DNA from: Actinomadura fibrosa
GTDB lineage: Bacteria > Actinomycetota > Actinomycetes > Streptosporangiales > Streptosporangiaceae
Direction: 5' to 3'
Assembly: GCF_900659615.1 (NCBI RefSeq)
Contig: NZ_CAACUY010000043.1
Coordinates: forward strand, 1-56,558
Length of the DNA stretch: 56,558 bases
Each line of letters begins with the position of its first letter. Position 1 is the first letter of the stretch. Of the stretch, positions 8,156-16,554 are shown piece by piece. Both the position numbers and the translations under genes were made by a program. Under the pieces are notes generated by a model. It was not told the origin of the DNA. It saw nothing but the letters and a program-made list of their open reading frames with translations, and searched no databases.

Positions 8156-9412
8156 ATGGATTTCGCGCTGCCCGAGACCCTGACCCGCCTGCTGGCCGAC
8201 CTCGACGCCTTCATCGAACGGGAGATCCGACCGCTCCAGGAACAGGACGACAACGAGCGCTTCTTCGACCACCGCCGCGAGTACGCCCGCACCGACTTCG
8301 ACAACGGCGGCGTCCCGCGGCCGGAGTGGGAGGAGCTGCTGGCCGAGATGTTCCGCCGCGCGGACGCCGCGGGCTGGCTCCGCTACGGCCTGCCCAAGGA
8401 GGTCGGCGGCTCGGACGGCACCAACCTCGACATGGCCGTGATCCGCGAGCATCTGGCCCACAAGGGGCTGGGCCTGCACAACGACCTCCAGAACGAGTCC
8501 TCGGTCGTGGGCAACTTCCCGTTCGTCCACATGATGCTGGAATTCGGGACGGCCGAGCAGAAGCAGGAGTTCCTGGAGCCGATGCTCGCCAGGGAGAAGC
8601 GCATCGGGTTCGGGCTCACCGAGCCGGACCACGGCAGCGACGCGACCTGGATGGAGACCACCGCGGTCCGCGACGGCGGCGACTGGGTCATCAACGGGGC
8701 CAAGCGGTTCAACTCCGGGATGCACTCCGCGACCCACGACGTCGTGTTCGCCCGGACGTCCGGCAAGCCCGGCGACGCGCAGGGCATCACCGCGTTCTTC
8801 GTTCCGACAAGCGACCCCGGCCTGTCGGTCGACTTCCACTGGTGGACGCTCAACATGCCCACCGACCACGCCGAGGTGACCCTGCGGGACGTCCGCGTCC
8901 CCGACTCGGCGATCTTCGGCGCGGAAGGGGAGGGCCTCGCCGTGGCGCAGACCTTCGTCCACGAGAACCGCATCCGGCAGGCGGCCTCCGGGGTCGGCGC
9001 CGGGCAGTACTGCATCGACCGCAGCGTCGAGTACGCCCTGAAGCGCAGCACGTTCGGACGTCCGCTGGCGACCCGGCAGGCGATCCAGTGGCCGCTGGTC
9101 GAGCTCCAGACCGAGGCGGAGCTGCTGCGCGGGCTCGTCCGCAAGACCGCGTGGGAGCTGGACCGCGTCCCGCACATGGAGATCAGCGACCGGGTGTCGA
9201 TGTGCAACTACCGCGCCAACCGCTTCGTCTGCGAGGCGGCCGACCGCGCGATGCAGGTCCACGGCGGCCTCGGCTACACCCGGCACACCCCGTTCGAGCA
9301 CATCTACCGCCACCACCGCCGCTACCGGATCACCGAGGGCGCCGAGGAGATCCAGATGCGCAAGGTCGCCGGCCACCTGTTCGGCTTCACCGGCCCCCGC
9401 AGGAAGGGCTGA
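8156..9412 (+). CDS. Acyl-CoA dehydrogenase family flavoprotein
   Basis: This 418-residue FAD enzyme would introduce an alpha,beta double bond into an acyl-CoA thioester. Family signatures are FGLTEPDHGSDATWMET (FAD-binding middle strand), RSTFGRPLATRQAIQWPLVE, and the C-terminal QVHGGLGYTRHTPFEHIYR followed by ITEGAEEIQ, which normally precedes the FAD-contacting end. The start is ATG 8156 after a perfect AGGAGG; the upstream in-frame ATG at 8120 has no such site. The TetR gene begins one base after its stop, so the two form an operon likely controlled by the palindrome over the ribosome-binding site. Confidence 0.92.
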   Translation: MDFALPETLTRLLADLDAFIEREIRPLQEQDDNERFFDHRREYARTDFDNGGVPRPEWEELLAEMFRRADAAGWLRYGLPKEVGGSDGTNLDMAVIREHLAHKGLGLHNDLQNESSVVGNFPFVHMMLEFGTAEQKQEFLEPMLAREKRIGFGLTEPDHGSDATWMETTAVRDGGDWVINGAKRFNSGMHSATHDVVFARTSGKPGDAQGITAFFVPTSDPGLSVDFHWWTLNMPTDHAEVTLRDVRVPDSAIFGAEGEGLAVAQTFVHENRIRQAASGVGAGQYCIDRSVEYALKRSTFGRPLATRQAIQWPLVELQTEAELLRGLVRKTAWELDRVPHMEISDRVSMCNYRANRFVCEAADRAMQVHGGLGYTRHTPFEHIYRHHRRYRITEGAEEIQMRKVAGHLFGFTGPRRKG

Positions 9413-9413
9413 C

Positions 9414-10064
9414 ATGGCCGCACGCTCCCGGGACACCGTCCCCGCCGACCCGGACGCCGTGCCGGACGCGGCACCGGCGCCCGTCCAGGGCCCCGGCGAG
9501 GAGGGGATCCTGAAGGCCGCGATCGCGGTGATGGCCGAGCAGGGCTACCACGGCACCTCGGTGCGGGACATCGCGGTCCGCGCGGGCCTCAGCCCGTCCG
9601 CGCTCTACTACCACTTCGCGTCCAAGCAGGAGGTCCTCGCGACGATCATGGAGCGCGGGATCGAGGAGCTCCTCCGGCGGACCCGCGCGGCCCTGGCGGA
9701 CGCCGGCGACGACCCCGCGTCCCGGCTCGGCGCGGCCGTCGAGACGCACGTCCTGTTCCACCTGGAGGACCAGCGCGGCACCATGCTCGGCACGAGCGAA
9801 CTCCGCGCCCTGGAGGAACCCGTCAGAACTCGCCACCTGGACAAACGGCACCAGCAGCAACGCCTCTTCGACGACGTCCTCCTCCGCGGCGCCGAGCTCG
9901 GCGCGTTCGGTACGCCGATCCCCCTGGAGGCGTCCCGCGCGATCGTCGTGATGTGCACCGGCGTGGCGAGCTGGTTCTCCCCGGACGGCCCGCTCGGCCG
10001 CACCGAGATCGCCCACCGCTACCGGCGGCTCGCCCTCGACATGGCCGCCGCCGCCGGACGCTGA
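9414..10064 (+). CDS. TetR-family transcriptional repressor
   Basis: This 216-residue regulator has an N-terminal helix-turn-helix (about residues 25-75: AAIAVMAEQGYHGTSVRDIA, then LSPSALYYHFASKQEVL) and a helical ligand-binding domain with the TetR_C-like end typical of KstR2/FadR-type proteins. About 25 disordered residues precede the DNA-binding domain. It starts one base after the acyl-CoA dehydrogenase stop. I infer that it represses this operon via TGAACAATCGTTCA and responds to an acyl-CoA. Confidence 0.88.
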   Translation: MAARSRDTVPADPDAVPDAAPAPVQGPGEEGILKAAIAVMAEQGYHGTSVRDIAVRAGLSPSALYYHFASKQEVLATIMERGIEELLRRTRAALADAGDDPASRLGAAVETHVLFHLEDQRGTMLGTSELRALEEPVRTRHLDKRHQQQRLFDDVLLRGAELGAFGTPIPLEASRAIVVMCTGVASWFSPDGPLGRTEIAHRYRRLALDMAAAAGR

Positions 10065-10141
10065 CGGCCTCCCCGCCTTCCCCCGCTTCCGGCCCGTCGG
10101 TCAGCATGGTCGGCAAGGCCCATCCGCAAGGAGCTCCCGCC

Positions 10142-10909
10142 ATGTCCGGTATCTCGCCCTTCGCCCGCCGCGACTTCCTCACCCGCGCCAGCGCCGTCGC
10201 AAGCGGCGCCGTCCTGCTCGGCGCCGCCGACCTCGCGCTCCCGGCCGCCGCCGCCAACCGGCCGCGCGTCTACACGCGCGCGGAGTGGGAGGCCAGGCCA
10301 CCGGTCGCACCCGCGCCGATCATCGCCGCGCCCGACCACCTCGTCGTCCACCACATGGCCTTCCCGAACTCCACCGACTACTCCCGCGCCCACGCGTTCC
10401 AGCTGTCCCGCGACTGCCAGAACCTTCACATGGACACCAACGGCTGGGACGACACCGGCCAGCAGCTCACCATCAGCCGCGGCGGATACGTCATGGAAGG
10501 CCGCAACCGCTCCCTGGAGGCCATCGCCCAGGGCGCCAACGTGATGGGCGCCCAGACCGCCGGGCACAACGACCACACCCTCGGCATCGAGAACGAGGGC
10601 ACCTACGTCACCGAGCTCCCCACCCCGGCCCTGTGGAAGGCGCTCGTCCGGACCCTCGCCTGGCTCTGCGACGTCTACGACCTCGACCCCCACACGTCCA
10701 TCGTCGGACACCGCGACTACGTCACCACCACCCAGTGCCCGGGCGACGCCCTCTACGCCAAGCTGCCCGTCCTGCGAAACATGGTCGCCGCCGCGCTCGG
10801 CGCCTCCCACGCCACCGAACGCACGCGCCCGACCGTCCGCAGCGGCCTGCCCGGCCCCCGCCGCCGCGGCGACCACGGCCCCGCCGTCGGCCCGGACGAA
10901 CGCCCCTGA
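10142..10909 (+). CDS. Tat-exported PGRP-type N-acetylmuramoyl-L-alanine amidase
   Basis: This 255-residue secreted protein has a twin-arginine signal (RRDFLTRASAVASGAVLLGA, cleavage near AAAAN at about 39) and one amidase_2/PGRP domain (about 45-220). Zinc ligands fit the His in VVHHM, the His in VGHRDY and the Cys in TTQCPG. It would cleave the lactyl-Ala bond of peptidoglycan, in cell-wall turnover or against other bacteria. ATG 10142 follows AAGGAG at good spacing. The C-terminal 35 residues are polar and Pro/Arg-rich. It appears monocistronic. Confidence 0.88.
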   Translation: MSGISPFARRDFLTRASAVASGAVLLGAADLALPAAAANRPRVYTRAEWEARPPVAPAPIIAAPDHLVVHHMAFPNSTDYSRAHAFQLSRDCQNLHMDTNGWDDTGQQLTISRGGYVMEGRNRSLEAIAQGANVMGAQTAGHNDHTLGIENEGTYVTELPTPALWKALVRTLAWLCDVYDLDPHTSIVGHRDYVTTTQCPGDALYAKLPVLRNMVAAALGASHATERTRPTVRSGLPGPRRRGDHGPAVGPDERP

Positions 10910-10975
10910 CCGCCGTCCCGTCCTAGACTGGGTCGCCTGATTCATTGTGGTTTCACGTAGTTAGGGCGGACGACG

Positions 10976-11764
10976 GTGGACGACGCGACAACACCAGGAC
11001 CCGAGCACGCCCTCACCCCGAACGTCGCCCGCATGTACGACTACTTCCTGGGCGGCAAGGACAACTACGCCTGCGACCGGGACGCCGCCGACGAGGTCGA
11101 ACGCGTCCTGCCCACCGTCGCCGGCGTCGCCCGAGCGAACCGGGCGTTCCTCCAGCGCGCCGTCCGCTACGTCGCCGAACGCGGCATCGACCAGTTCCTC
11201 GACATCGGCACCGGCCTCCCGACCCAGGGCAACGTCCACGAGATCGCCCGGACCGTCCAGCCCGCCACCAGGGTCGTCTACGCGGACAACGACCCCGTGG
11301 TGGTCGCCCACGCGCGCGCCCTGGTCAGCACCGACGAGCAGACCGCCGTCATCCAGGCCGACGTCCGCGACCCCGACCCCCTGCTCGCCGACCCGCAGGT
11401 CCACGCCCTGCTCGACTTCGAGCGCCCGCTGTGCGTCCTCTTCGTCGCCGTCCTGCACTTCGTCAGCGACGCCGAGGGCCCGGCGGGCCTCATGCGCCGC
11501 TACATCGACGCCATCCCGCCCGGCAGCCACGTGATCCTCTCCCACGCCGCCATCGAGGAGCAGCGCAACATGCAGGTCGGCCAGACCTACCGCTCCACCT
11601 CGGCGAACGCCCCCCTCGTCGCCCGGACGCGCGAGGAGGTCACCGCGCTCCTCGACGGCCTCACCATCCTCGACCCGGGCGTCGTCCCCCTCCACGAATG
11701 GCGTCCCCAAGGCGGCGAATACGTCACCCACGCCGGCTGGACCGCCGTAGCCCAGAAGGAATAA
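10976..11764 (+). CDS. DUF574 SAM-dependent methyltransferase
   Basis: This 262-residue protein has the family hallmarks: the N-terminal ARMYDYFLGGKDNYACDR block, FLDIGTGLPTQGNVHEIA as SAM-binding glycine-rich loop, VVYADNDPVVVAHARALV as motif II and a C-terminal GGEYVTHAGWTAVA. The family (PF04672) is expanded in streptomycete-like actinomycetes, and physiological substrates are mostly unknown. The start is GTG 10976, placed before MDDATTP. An AT-rich stretch at 10939-10962 probably holds its promoter. Confidence 0.88.
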   Translation: MDDATTPGPEHALTPNVARMYDYFLGGKDNYACDRDAADEVERVLPTVAGVARANRAFLQRAVRYVAERGIDQFLDIGTGLPTQGNVHEIARTVQPATRVVYADNDPVVVAHARALVSTDEQTAVIQADVRDPDPLLADPQVHALLDFERPLCVLFVAVLHFVSDAEGPAGLMRRYIDAIPPGSHVILSHAAIEEQRNMQVGQTYRSTSANAPLVARTREEVTALLDGLTILDPGVVPLHEWRPQGGEYVTHAGWTAVAQKE

Positions 11765-11832
11765 GAGAACGGTCTCCCCCGCCGGATTTCCGGCTTCGGT
11801 GATGTCGTCCCCGCCCGCTAGGGTCACTCGCC

Positions 11833-12272
11833 ATGAACGAACTCGCCCGGACGGCCGGATTCCTCGCCGCCCACGGCATCTGGAGCGTCTCGGACGGCGA
11901 GACGCTGATCCCCATCCTCGGCCACGCGCAGCCCGACGGCACCCGCGGCATGCAGCGCCTCGTCCACGACGACGTCGGCGACGCCGCGAAAGCGGGCCAG
12001 CGCGCCCTAGAGGCGGGTCGCGAAGGCTGGGCACACGCGGTCCTCGTCACCGACGCCTACCATACGGCCCGGCCCGCCGCTCGCTTCGGATGGCCGTCCC
12101 CTACCGGCCGCATTCCGAGGGCTTCGCCGTCTACCGCCCGAAGTTCATCGACGTCACCGGCGTCGACTCACCGGACTACGCCACCCTGGCCGACCACTTC
12201 TTCTCCGGCGTCGACTCCCACGAACGGGCCGCCGAAGTCTGGAACACCCACCTCATAGACGAGTCGGTCTGA
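11833..12272 (+). pseudogene. Frameshifted conserved hypothetical gene
   Basis: Two adjacent frames make one plausible protein. The frame from ATG 11833 encodes MNELARTAGFLAAHGIWSVS up to VLVTDAYHTAR near 12075 and then turns into Ser/Pro/Thr-rich out-of-frame translation. The frame ending at 12272 gives LRMAVPYRPHSEGFAVYRPK and on to WNTHLIDESV from about 12080. The switch corresponds to a net loss of one base, or gain of two, around 12065-12090, possibly with loss of a short segment. The third-position G/C pattern changes frame at the same place. The product is not recognised. It may be a real disruption or a base-calling error. Confidence 0.6.
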
Positions 12273-12303
12273 CCCGCCCCCACCCGCCCGCTCGGACCGC
12301 CGG

Positions 12304-12486
12304 TCACCGCCCCACGTGCCCCTTGATCCGCCGAACGAGCCCCGCGAACTCCCCCACCGTCAGATAGAGCTGCCCACCCTCCGGGGCCTTGGAGTCACGC
12401 ACCCCGACCCCAACCGAGAGCCGTCCCAGCTCAACGCATTGCGTGTCGTTCACACCGCCGCTGTACGAGCTCTTGCGCCACTCCAT
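12304..12486 (-). CDS. DUF397 protein
   Basis: This 60-residue DUF397 protein shows the family motifs WRKSSYSGG, CVELG, VRDSK and the closing GEFAGLVRRIKG. DUF397 genes pair with XRE-DUF5753 regulators across streptomycete-like actinomycetes. Some such pairs behave like antitoxin/toxin-like or regulator/co-regulator sets affecting development and antibiotic production. It is the third gene downstream of the XRE regulator at 12761-13576 and a tandem duplicate of the next DUF397 gene. Confidence 0.85.
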   Translation of the reverse strand: MEWRKSSYSGGVNDTQCVELGRLSVGVGVRDSKAPEGGQLYLTVGEFAGLVRRIKGHVGR

Positions 12487-12575
12487 ATTCAGCTACCTCT
12501 CAGCACGACTCGATCTTCGCGAGAAAGCCGTCTCCCGAGGCGCGGCCTATCCATGCCCGGCCGCTCACATCCCGG

Positions 12576-12764
12576 TCACCGCTCGACCCGCCCCTTGATC
12601 TTTCGGACAAGACTGGCGAACTCCCCAGCCGTCAAGCTGAGCTGGCCACCCTCGGGATCCTTGGAATCGCGCACCCCGACCCCGACTGAAAGTCGCCCCA
12701 GCTCAACGCACGCCTTGTCATCCACACCGCCGCTGTGCGAACTCTTATGCCACCGCACGCTCAT
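12576..12764 (-). CDS. DUF397 protein coupled to XRE regulator
   Basis: This 62-residue DUF397 protein (WHKSSHSGG, CVELG, VRDSKDPEGG, EFASLVRKIKG) is nearly collinear with its downstream neighbour. Its ATG overlaps the stop of the XRE-DUF5753 gene by four bases, so translation is probably coupled and the two proteins probably act together. Confidence 0.88.
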   Translation of the reverse strand: MSVRWHKSSHSGGVDDKACVELGRLSVGVGVRDSKDPEGGQLSLTAGEFASLVRKIKGRVER

Positions 12765-13576
12765 CTATACCTCTCCAGGTACGACTCGATCATCGCGCGA
12801 GAGCCATCCTCCGACGCGGCTTTCGCACCGATACGGTCAAACTTATCCGCCAGCTCGCGGACCTCGCCAGGCACCTCGATCAGGCGGCCACCGCCCTGAG
12901 CTCCCGCGTAGGCGATGTCCCTGGTCTCCAGGCTGATGATCTGAAGCGATCCGTCCACGCCGAGGGTGGCACCAGACGAGAAGGGGACGATGCGGATGCT
13001 CACATGCCCCTGATCCCCCATCTCCAGCAGGTGCTCAAGCTGGTTCGCCATGACCTCTGGACCGCCAACTTCACGCATCAGGACGCCTTCGTCGATGAGC
13101 ACCCACATGTCAGGCACGACCTCGCGTCCCAGCACACCGGCTTTGCGCTCGATGCGCTCAGCCATCTCACCCTCGCGGTCCCTCGTGGTACTCGCCCGGA
13201 CGAGCGCCCCGGTGTACTCATCGGTTTGGAGATGCAGTGGTACCGCCTGCCCGTGGTAGGACCTGAGCGAACTGGCTTCCCTCTCGTATTGGCTGTATTG
13301 ACGGAACCAATCGGGGTCGTGAGCTATTCGGGCAAACCAGAGCATCAGACGGAATAGCCTACCTGTTCCGAATCTTTCGTCCAGCGCTTTCATCTGATCG
13401 TCTTGTGGCCGCTGCCTCCCAGCCTCCATGTTGCAAACACTGGAACGAGCAACTCCCATGATCCGACCGAACTGATCCAAGGTCATGCCGTGCTTCTCGC
13501 GCCAAAAGCGCAGGTAGAACGCAAGGAAGTACCAGAGAGAGATCTTGGGGTCGAGCGGTTCGCGGATGGCCGGCAT
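12761..13576 (-). CDS. XRE-family regulator with DUF5753 domain
   Basis: This 271-residue protein has an N-terminal helix-turn-helix (about 20-75: LRFWREKHGMTLDQFGRIMG, then VARSSVCNMEAGRQRP) and a C-terminal DUF5753 ligand- or partner-binding domain (about 90-265; YHGQAVPLHLQTDEYTGALV, VPFSSGATLGVDGSLQIISL). ATG 13576 follows GGGAGGA. It is WhiJ-like in architecture and pairs with two DUF397 genes. It is divergent from an RsbW-like ATPase gene. A very similar cassette lies at 45.4-47.3 kb. Confidence 0.9.
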   Translation of the reverse strand: MPAIREPLDPKISLWYFLAFYLRFWREKHGMTLDQFGRIMGVARSSVCNMEAGRQRPQDDQMKALDERFGTGRLFRLMLWFARIAHDPDWFRQYSQYEREASSLRSYHGQAVPLHLQTDEYTGALVRASTTRDREGEMAERIERKAGVLGREVVPDMWVLIDEGVLMREVGGPEVMANQLEHLLEMGDQGHVSIRIVPFSSGATLGVDGSLQIISLETRDIAYAGAQGGGRLIEVPGEVRELADKFDRIGAKAASEDGSRAMIESYLERYR

Positions 13577-13682
13577 CGGTCCTCCCGAGTTTGGAGTTGT
13601 TTGATGTACACGCGAACGGTAGGACACGCCAGCGAGCCTTGGTGCGGGAATCGAAAGAACCGACGTCAAGGAAGGCGCGAGG

Positions 13683-14108
13683 ATGGCAACAATAACGGAC
13701 GACTTGGTCATTTCACTTCTGGGGTCGCCGGCGTCGGTCGGACTCGCGCGGACGCTGACCGGAGCCCGTCTACACAAATGGGGTTATTCGCATCTTCATG
13801 ACGATGCGCTGACGATCGTGACCGAGCTGGTCACCAATGCGATCAGTGAGACGCCGGACGAGAAGGTCCGTCTTCAGGTGAGCCGGGACGTCCAAGGGGT
13901 GATCATCGCTGTTTGGGACGCCAGTCCCCGGTTGCCGCAGCCGAAGCCCGTCGTCGAGCTGACGCTTGACGATCTCGACCTTTCCGAGGACGCGTTCGAC
14001 GACAACGGGGGCTGGGGCCTTTCGATCGTCAGCACGCTGGCGTCCACCTGCGGCGCCACCCGCGACACCGTCGGCGGGAAATGGATCTGGGCCCGGATGG
14101 TGCCGTAA
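13683..14108 (+). CDS. RsbW-like ATP-binding protein (cassette 1)
   Basis: This 141-residue stand-alone HATPase_c_2 domain has VTELVTNAISETP as the N box and DDNGGWGLSIVSTLA as the glycine-rich ATP lid. It resembles anti-sigma factor kinases and the AbaA-OrfA-type ATPases found with XRE/DUF397 genes. It is transcribed divergently from the XRE gene, with about 106 bp between starts, and shares long identical blocks (LQVSR, SPRLPQ, VELTLDDL) with the paralog at 46896-47309. Confidence 0.85.
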   Translation: MATITDDLVISLLGSPASVGLARTLTGARLHKWGYSHLHDDALTIVTELVTNAISETPDEKVRLQVSRDVQGVIIAVWDASPRLPQPKPVVELTLDDLDLSEDAFDDNGGWGLSIVSTLASTCGATRDTVGGKWIWARMVP

Positions 14109-14128
14109 CTCGTGAACGGCGAGCCGAT

Positions 14129-15499
14129 CTACTGGCGTTCGGGGCGGACGATGTGCCAGGTGCCGGATGGGGTCGTCCAGATAAGGAGGCCGGGAAGCAG
14201 GTGCGTGAGGTGCCACCCGGGCGACTGTTTGGCGCGGTGATGGCGGCGACACAGTGGGGCGAGATTGCAGGCGCAGGTGGCGCCGCGGCCGTAGGGCACC
14301 GTGTGGTCGAGATCGCAGCGACTGGAACGGACATTGCAGGTCGGGAAGACACACGTGGCGTGGCGGGCTTCGACCGATTTCCGCATCGCCGCAGGTGGCC
14401 GGTAGGCCGAGTGCCCGTGTCCGCTGTGTGCCGGGCGGCATTCGGCGTCCCGGCGGGTGTGGAGGCTGCGGTGCATGTCCTGGACGGCGCGTGCGGTGAG
14501 GAGGGGAAGGGCTTCGAGCCGTCCGGTCGCGCGGGCATGGTTGAGGACGTGGGTGAGCTCCCGATCGACGGCGTGCGCGACCTCGGTCAGTGCCTCGTCG
14601 TTCGCCGCAGGCGGGGACACGGACGGGTCGGCGGACGCCGGTGACGGGGCCGCCGAGGTGCTGTCGGGCACCGGTGCGGTGACCAGGGCGTGCACGGCTT
14701 CGGGAAGCCGGTCGCCGCGCAGGAGGCGGACGGCCAGGTCGGCGCGGAGGTTGTCGAGCGTGCGGCCGTCGCCGTCGGCCCTGATCGAGTGCGCCACTGC
14801 GGTGATCTTGTTGTGGATGGCGTGCGCGTCCTCGGCGGGGAGGTCGAGCAGGGCGAGGCCGGCGGTGCCCGCCGGATCGTCCCATACCTCGATGCGCCGC
14901 TGGGCGACGGTCTCGCGTTTGCGTTCCTCGAACTCGGCCGGAGCGATGCGGTGAAGGATGCGTCGCGTCCGGCGGCGGAGCTGCCCCGTGGTCTGCTCGG
15001 ACGCCTTGTCCAGGACGGCGCTCTCGACCCGCTTCACGAGGTCGCTCGAAAGGTTGTCGGTGGCGTCGCAGATGATGCGCGCCCTGGGCAGGTCGATGTG
15101 CCCGGCCTCCAGAGCGTGCATCGTGCTCGGGAGGTCGTCGGCGAGCCGTTCAGCGAGGTGGACGAGGGCGGCGGCGGTGTTGCCGGTCACGGTGAGCGCT
15201 GCGGCCACTTCCTCGACCACCGACTCGTGGGCGGACAGGATCCGTGGGGCATCCGTCTCGTCCTCATCATGTCGGCGGCGTTGCGCGAGTTCGGCGATCG
15301 CGGCCAGCTCGCGTGCCTGCGCCCAGGACGTCTGGCGCCGCGCGGCCGCCGCGACCTCGACCAGTTCGGCGTCCGAGAGATCGCTCAGTCGGTCTTTGCC
15401 GCCCGAAAGGCAGATGGCGAGTTGCGGCCCAGGAGGGAACCATCGGCGCCCTTCCCATTCGCGAGCCGCGCGAGTATCGACCGCGACCGAGACCGCCAT
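14129..15499 (-). CDS. DUF222/HNH endonuclease-domain protein (13E12-like)
   Basis: This 456-residue protein has an N-terminal DUF222 region (about 40-330, helical) and a C-terminal HNH nuclease domain (about 375-440). The HNH motif is clear: CVFPTC, then CDLDHTVPYGRGA, CNLAPLCRRHHRAK, carrying the paired cysteines, the catalytic His of LDH, the Asn and the final His. Such genes are abundant and variable in actinobacteria (the M. tuberculosis 13E12 repeats) and their role is unclear; a mobile or phage-related history is often suspected. It converges with the ATPase gene. Confidence 0.85.
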   Translation of the reverse strand: MAVSVAVDTRAAREWEGRRWFPPGPQLAICLSGGKDRLSDLSDAELVEVAAAARRQTSWAQARELAAIAELAQRRRHDEDETDAPRILSAHESVVEEVAAALTVTGNTAAALVHLAERLADDLPSTMHALEAGHIDLPRARIICDATDNLSSDLVKRVESAVLDKASEQTTGQLRRRTRRILHRIAPAEFEERKRETVAQRRIEVWDDPAGTAGLALLDLPAEDAHAIHNKITAVAHSIRADGDGRTLDNLRADLAVRLLRGDRLPEAVHALVTAPVPDSTSAAPSPASADPSVSPPAANDEALTEVAHAVDRELTHVLNHARATGRLEALPLLTARAVQDMHRSLHTRRDAECRPAHSGHGHSAYRPPAAMRKSVEARHATCVFPTCNVRSSRCDLDHTVPYGRGATCACNLAPLCRRHHRAKQSPGWHLTHLLPGLLIWTTPSGTWHIVRPERQ

Positions 15500-15759
15500 G
15501 CGTTCACCTCCTTATCCACCATCATCGTCAATCTATCAGCCACCTCCGACAGACAGGGAAGCGATATTAGCGCGCTCCGAATCGCAAAATGTGCTATTAC
15601 GACAAGTGTGGTAGATCGGCGCTATTGGAGGATATGTCGCGTGTGGGATGCGTGCGCGAGATGACCGCCAGACGCGTCGCGTCCAAGTAGGACGAGAACT
15701 GACCTATATCGCGCCTAGTGTCGGTGACCCATTCCCCAACGAGCACGGGAGCCACGAAT
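15500..15759. other. Relatively AT-rich intergenic region between HNH and VOC genes
   Basis: This divergent 260-bp gap has clearly lower GC than its surroundings (for example around 15525-15615). It should hold promoters for both genes. A very short frame, ATG 15632 to TAG 15688 (18 codons), lies two bases after GGAGG. That spacing is too tight for a convincing leader peptide. I see no convincing operator. Confidence 0.3.
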
Positions 15760-16254
15760 ATGTCCGTCAAGGCGATACCCACGGGCTACACGACCGTCAC
15801 ACCATGGATCATCTCGCGGGACACGGCCGCGGTCATCGACTACCTTCGCAAGGCTTTCGGCGCCGAGGAGTTGGGCCGGGTGATCGACGCTCGCGGGGTG
15901 ATCGGGCACGCGGAGGTCCGGATCGGCGACGCTATCGTGATGCTCTTCGACGGGGACCCCGGGTGGCCGGCGATGCCCGCGTTCCTGCGGCTGTACGTCG
16001 AGGACGCCCATGCCGTGCACCGGCAAGCGGTCGAGGCGGGCGGCGTCTCCATCTCCGAGGTCACCCATCTCGCCTTCGGTGACCTGGTCGGCCGTGTACG
16101 CGATCCGTTCGGCAACGTGTGGTGGATCCAGACCCACATCGAGGACGTGACGCCTCAGGAGATGGAGCGGCGCGCCGGCGACCCGGAGTTCACCGCGGCG
16201 ATGGAGTACATGCAGCACCCCGAGACCGAGTTCTTCCCCCGGACGAAGACCTGA
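15760..16254 (+). CDS. VOC-family (glyoxalase/PhnB-like) protein
   Basis: This 164-residue protein has the beta-alpha-beta-beta-beta repeats of the vicinal oxygen chelate fold in PhnB-like arrangement: TVTPWIISRDTAAVIDYLRK, then GHAEVRIGDAIVML, and GDLVGRVRDPFGNVWWIQTH, where the final repeat normally carries metal-facing residues. The role could be resistance or small-molecule isomerisation; the substrate is unknown. ATG 15760 is chosen, with GGGAG eight bases upstream; a GTG at 15718 would add 14 residues. It converges with the M23 peptidase gene. Confidence 0.8.
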   Translation: MSVKAIPTGYTTVTPWIISRDTAAVIDYLRKAFGAEELGRVIDARGVIGHAEVRIGDAIVMLFDGDPGWPAMPAFLRLYVEDAHAVHRQAVEAGGVSISEVTHLAFGDLVGRVRDPFGNVWWIQTHIEDVTPQEMERRAGDPEFTAAMEYMQHPETEFFPRTKT

Positions 16255-16554
16255 TCAAGCCGATGTACGCAGACCAGCCGCGTGACCCATGGCGGTGCGA
16301 GCGTGGGCCCGGGCGGACGGTGCGGGACCAGCGCCGCCCGGACGGTCAGCGTCTCGCCGATGGGGCCGCTGTGCCGGGGCGTATGTCTGGCCCCCGTGCC
16401 CGGCGAACACCCAGTCCGCGCCGCGCGGCGCCGCCAGACCCGCGTCCACCGTGCTCTGGGACGGCGCCGCATCCGCGGCGCTGGACGGGACGCCCACCCG
16501 CAGGCCAACCCGCTCCACGCGAAGTGCTCGCGGGCGCGCTCGGAGATCTCGGCC
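16255..16554 (-). pseudogene. Possible decayed coding remnant
   Basis: The 300 bp between the convergent VOC and M23 genes keep a strong codon-like GC periodicity. On the minus strand, short plausible peptides occur in succession in shifting frames: a frame near 16500 reading VGLRVGVPSSAADAAPSQST and later GADWVFAGHGG, then a different frame near 16370 reading GPIGETLTVRAALVPHRPP. This looks like an old gene broken by frameshifts. No family could be assigned and the case is weak. Confidence 0.25.

Noticed and set aside
14129..15499. HNH gene as part of a transposon, intein or group II intron
   Set aside because: No inverted repeats, direct repeats or reverse transcriptase nearby; DUF222-HNH genes normally stand alone.
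15632..15688. 18-codon frame after GGAGG, possible leader peptide
   Set aside because: Only two bases separate GGAGG from the ATG and no attenuator-like hairpins follow.
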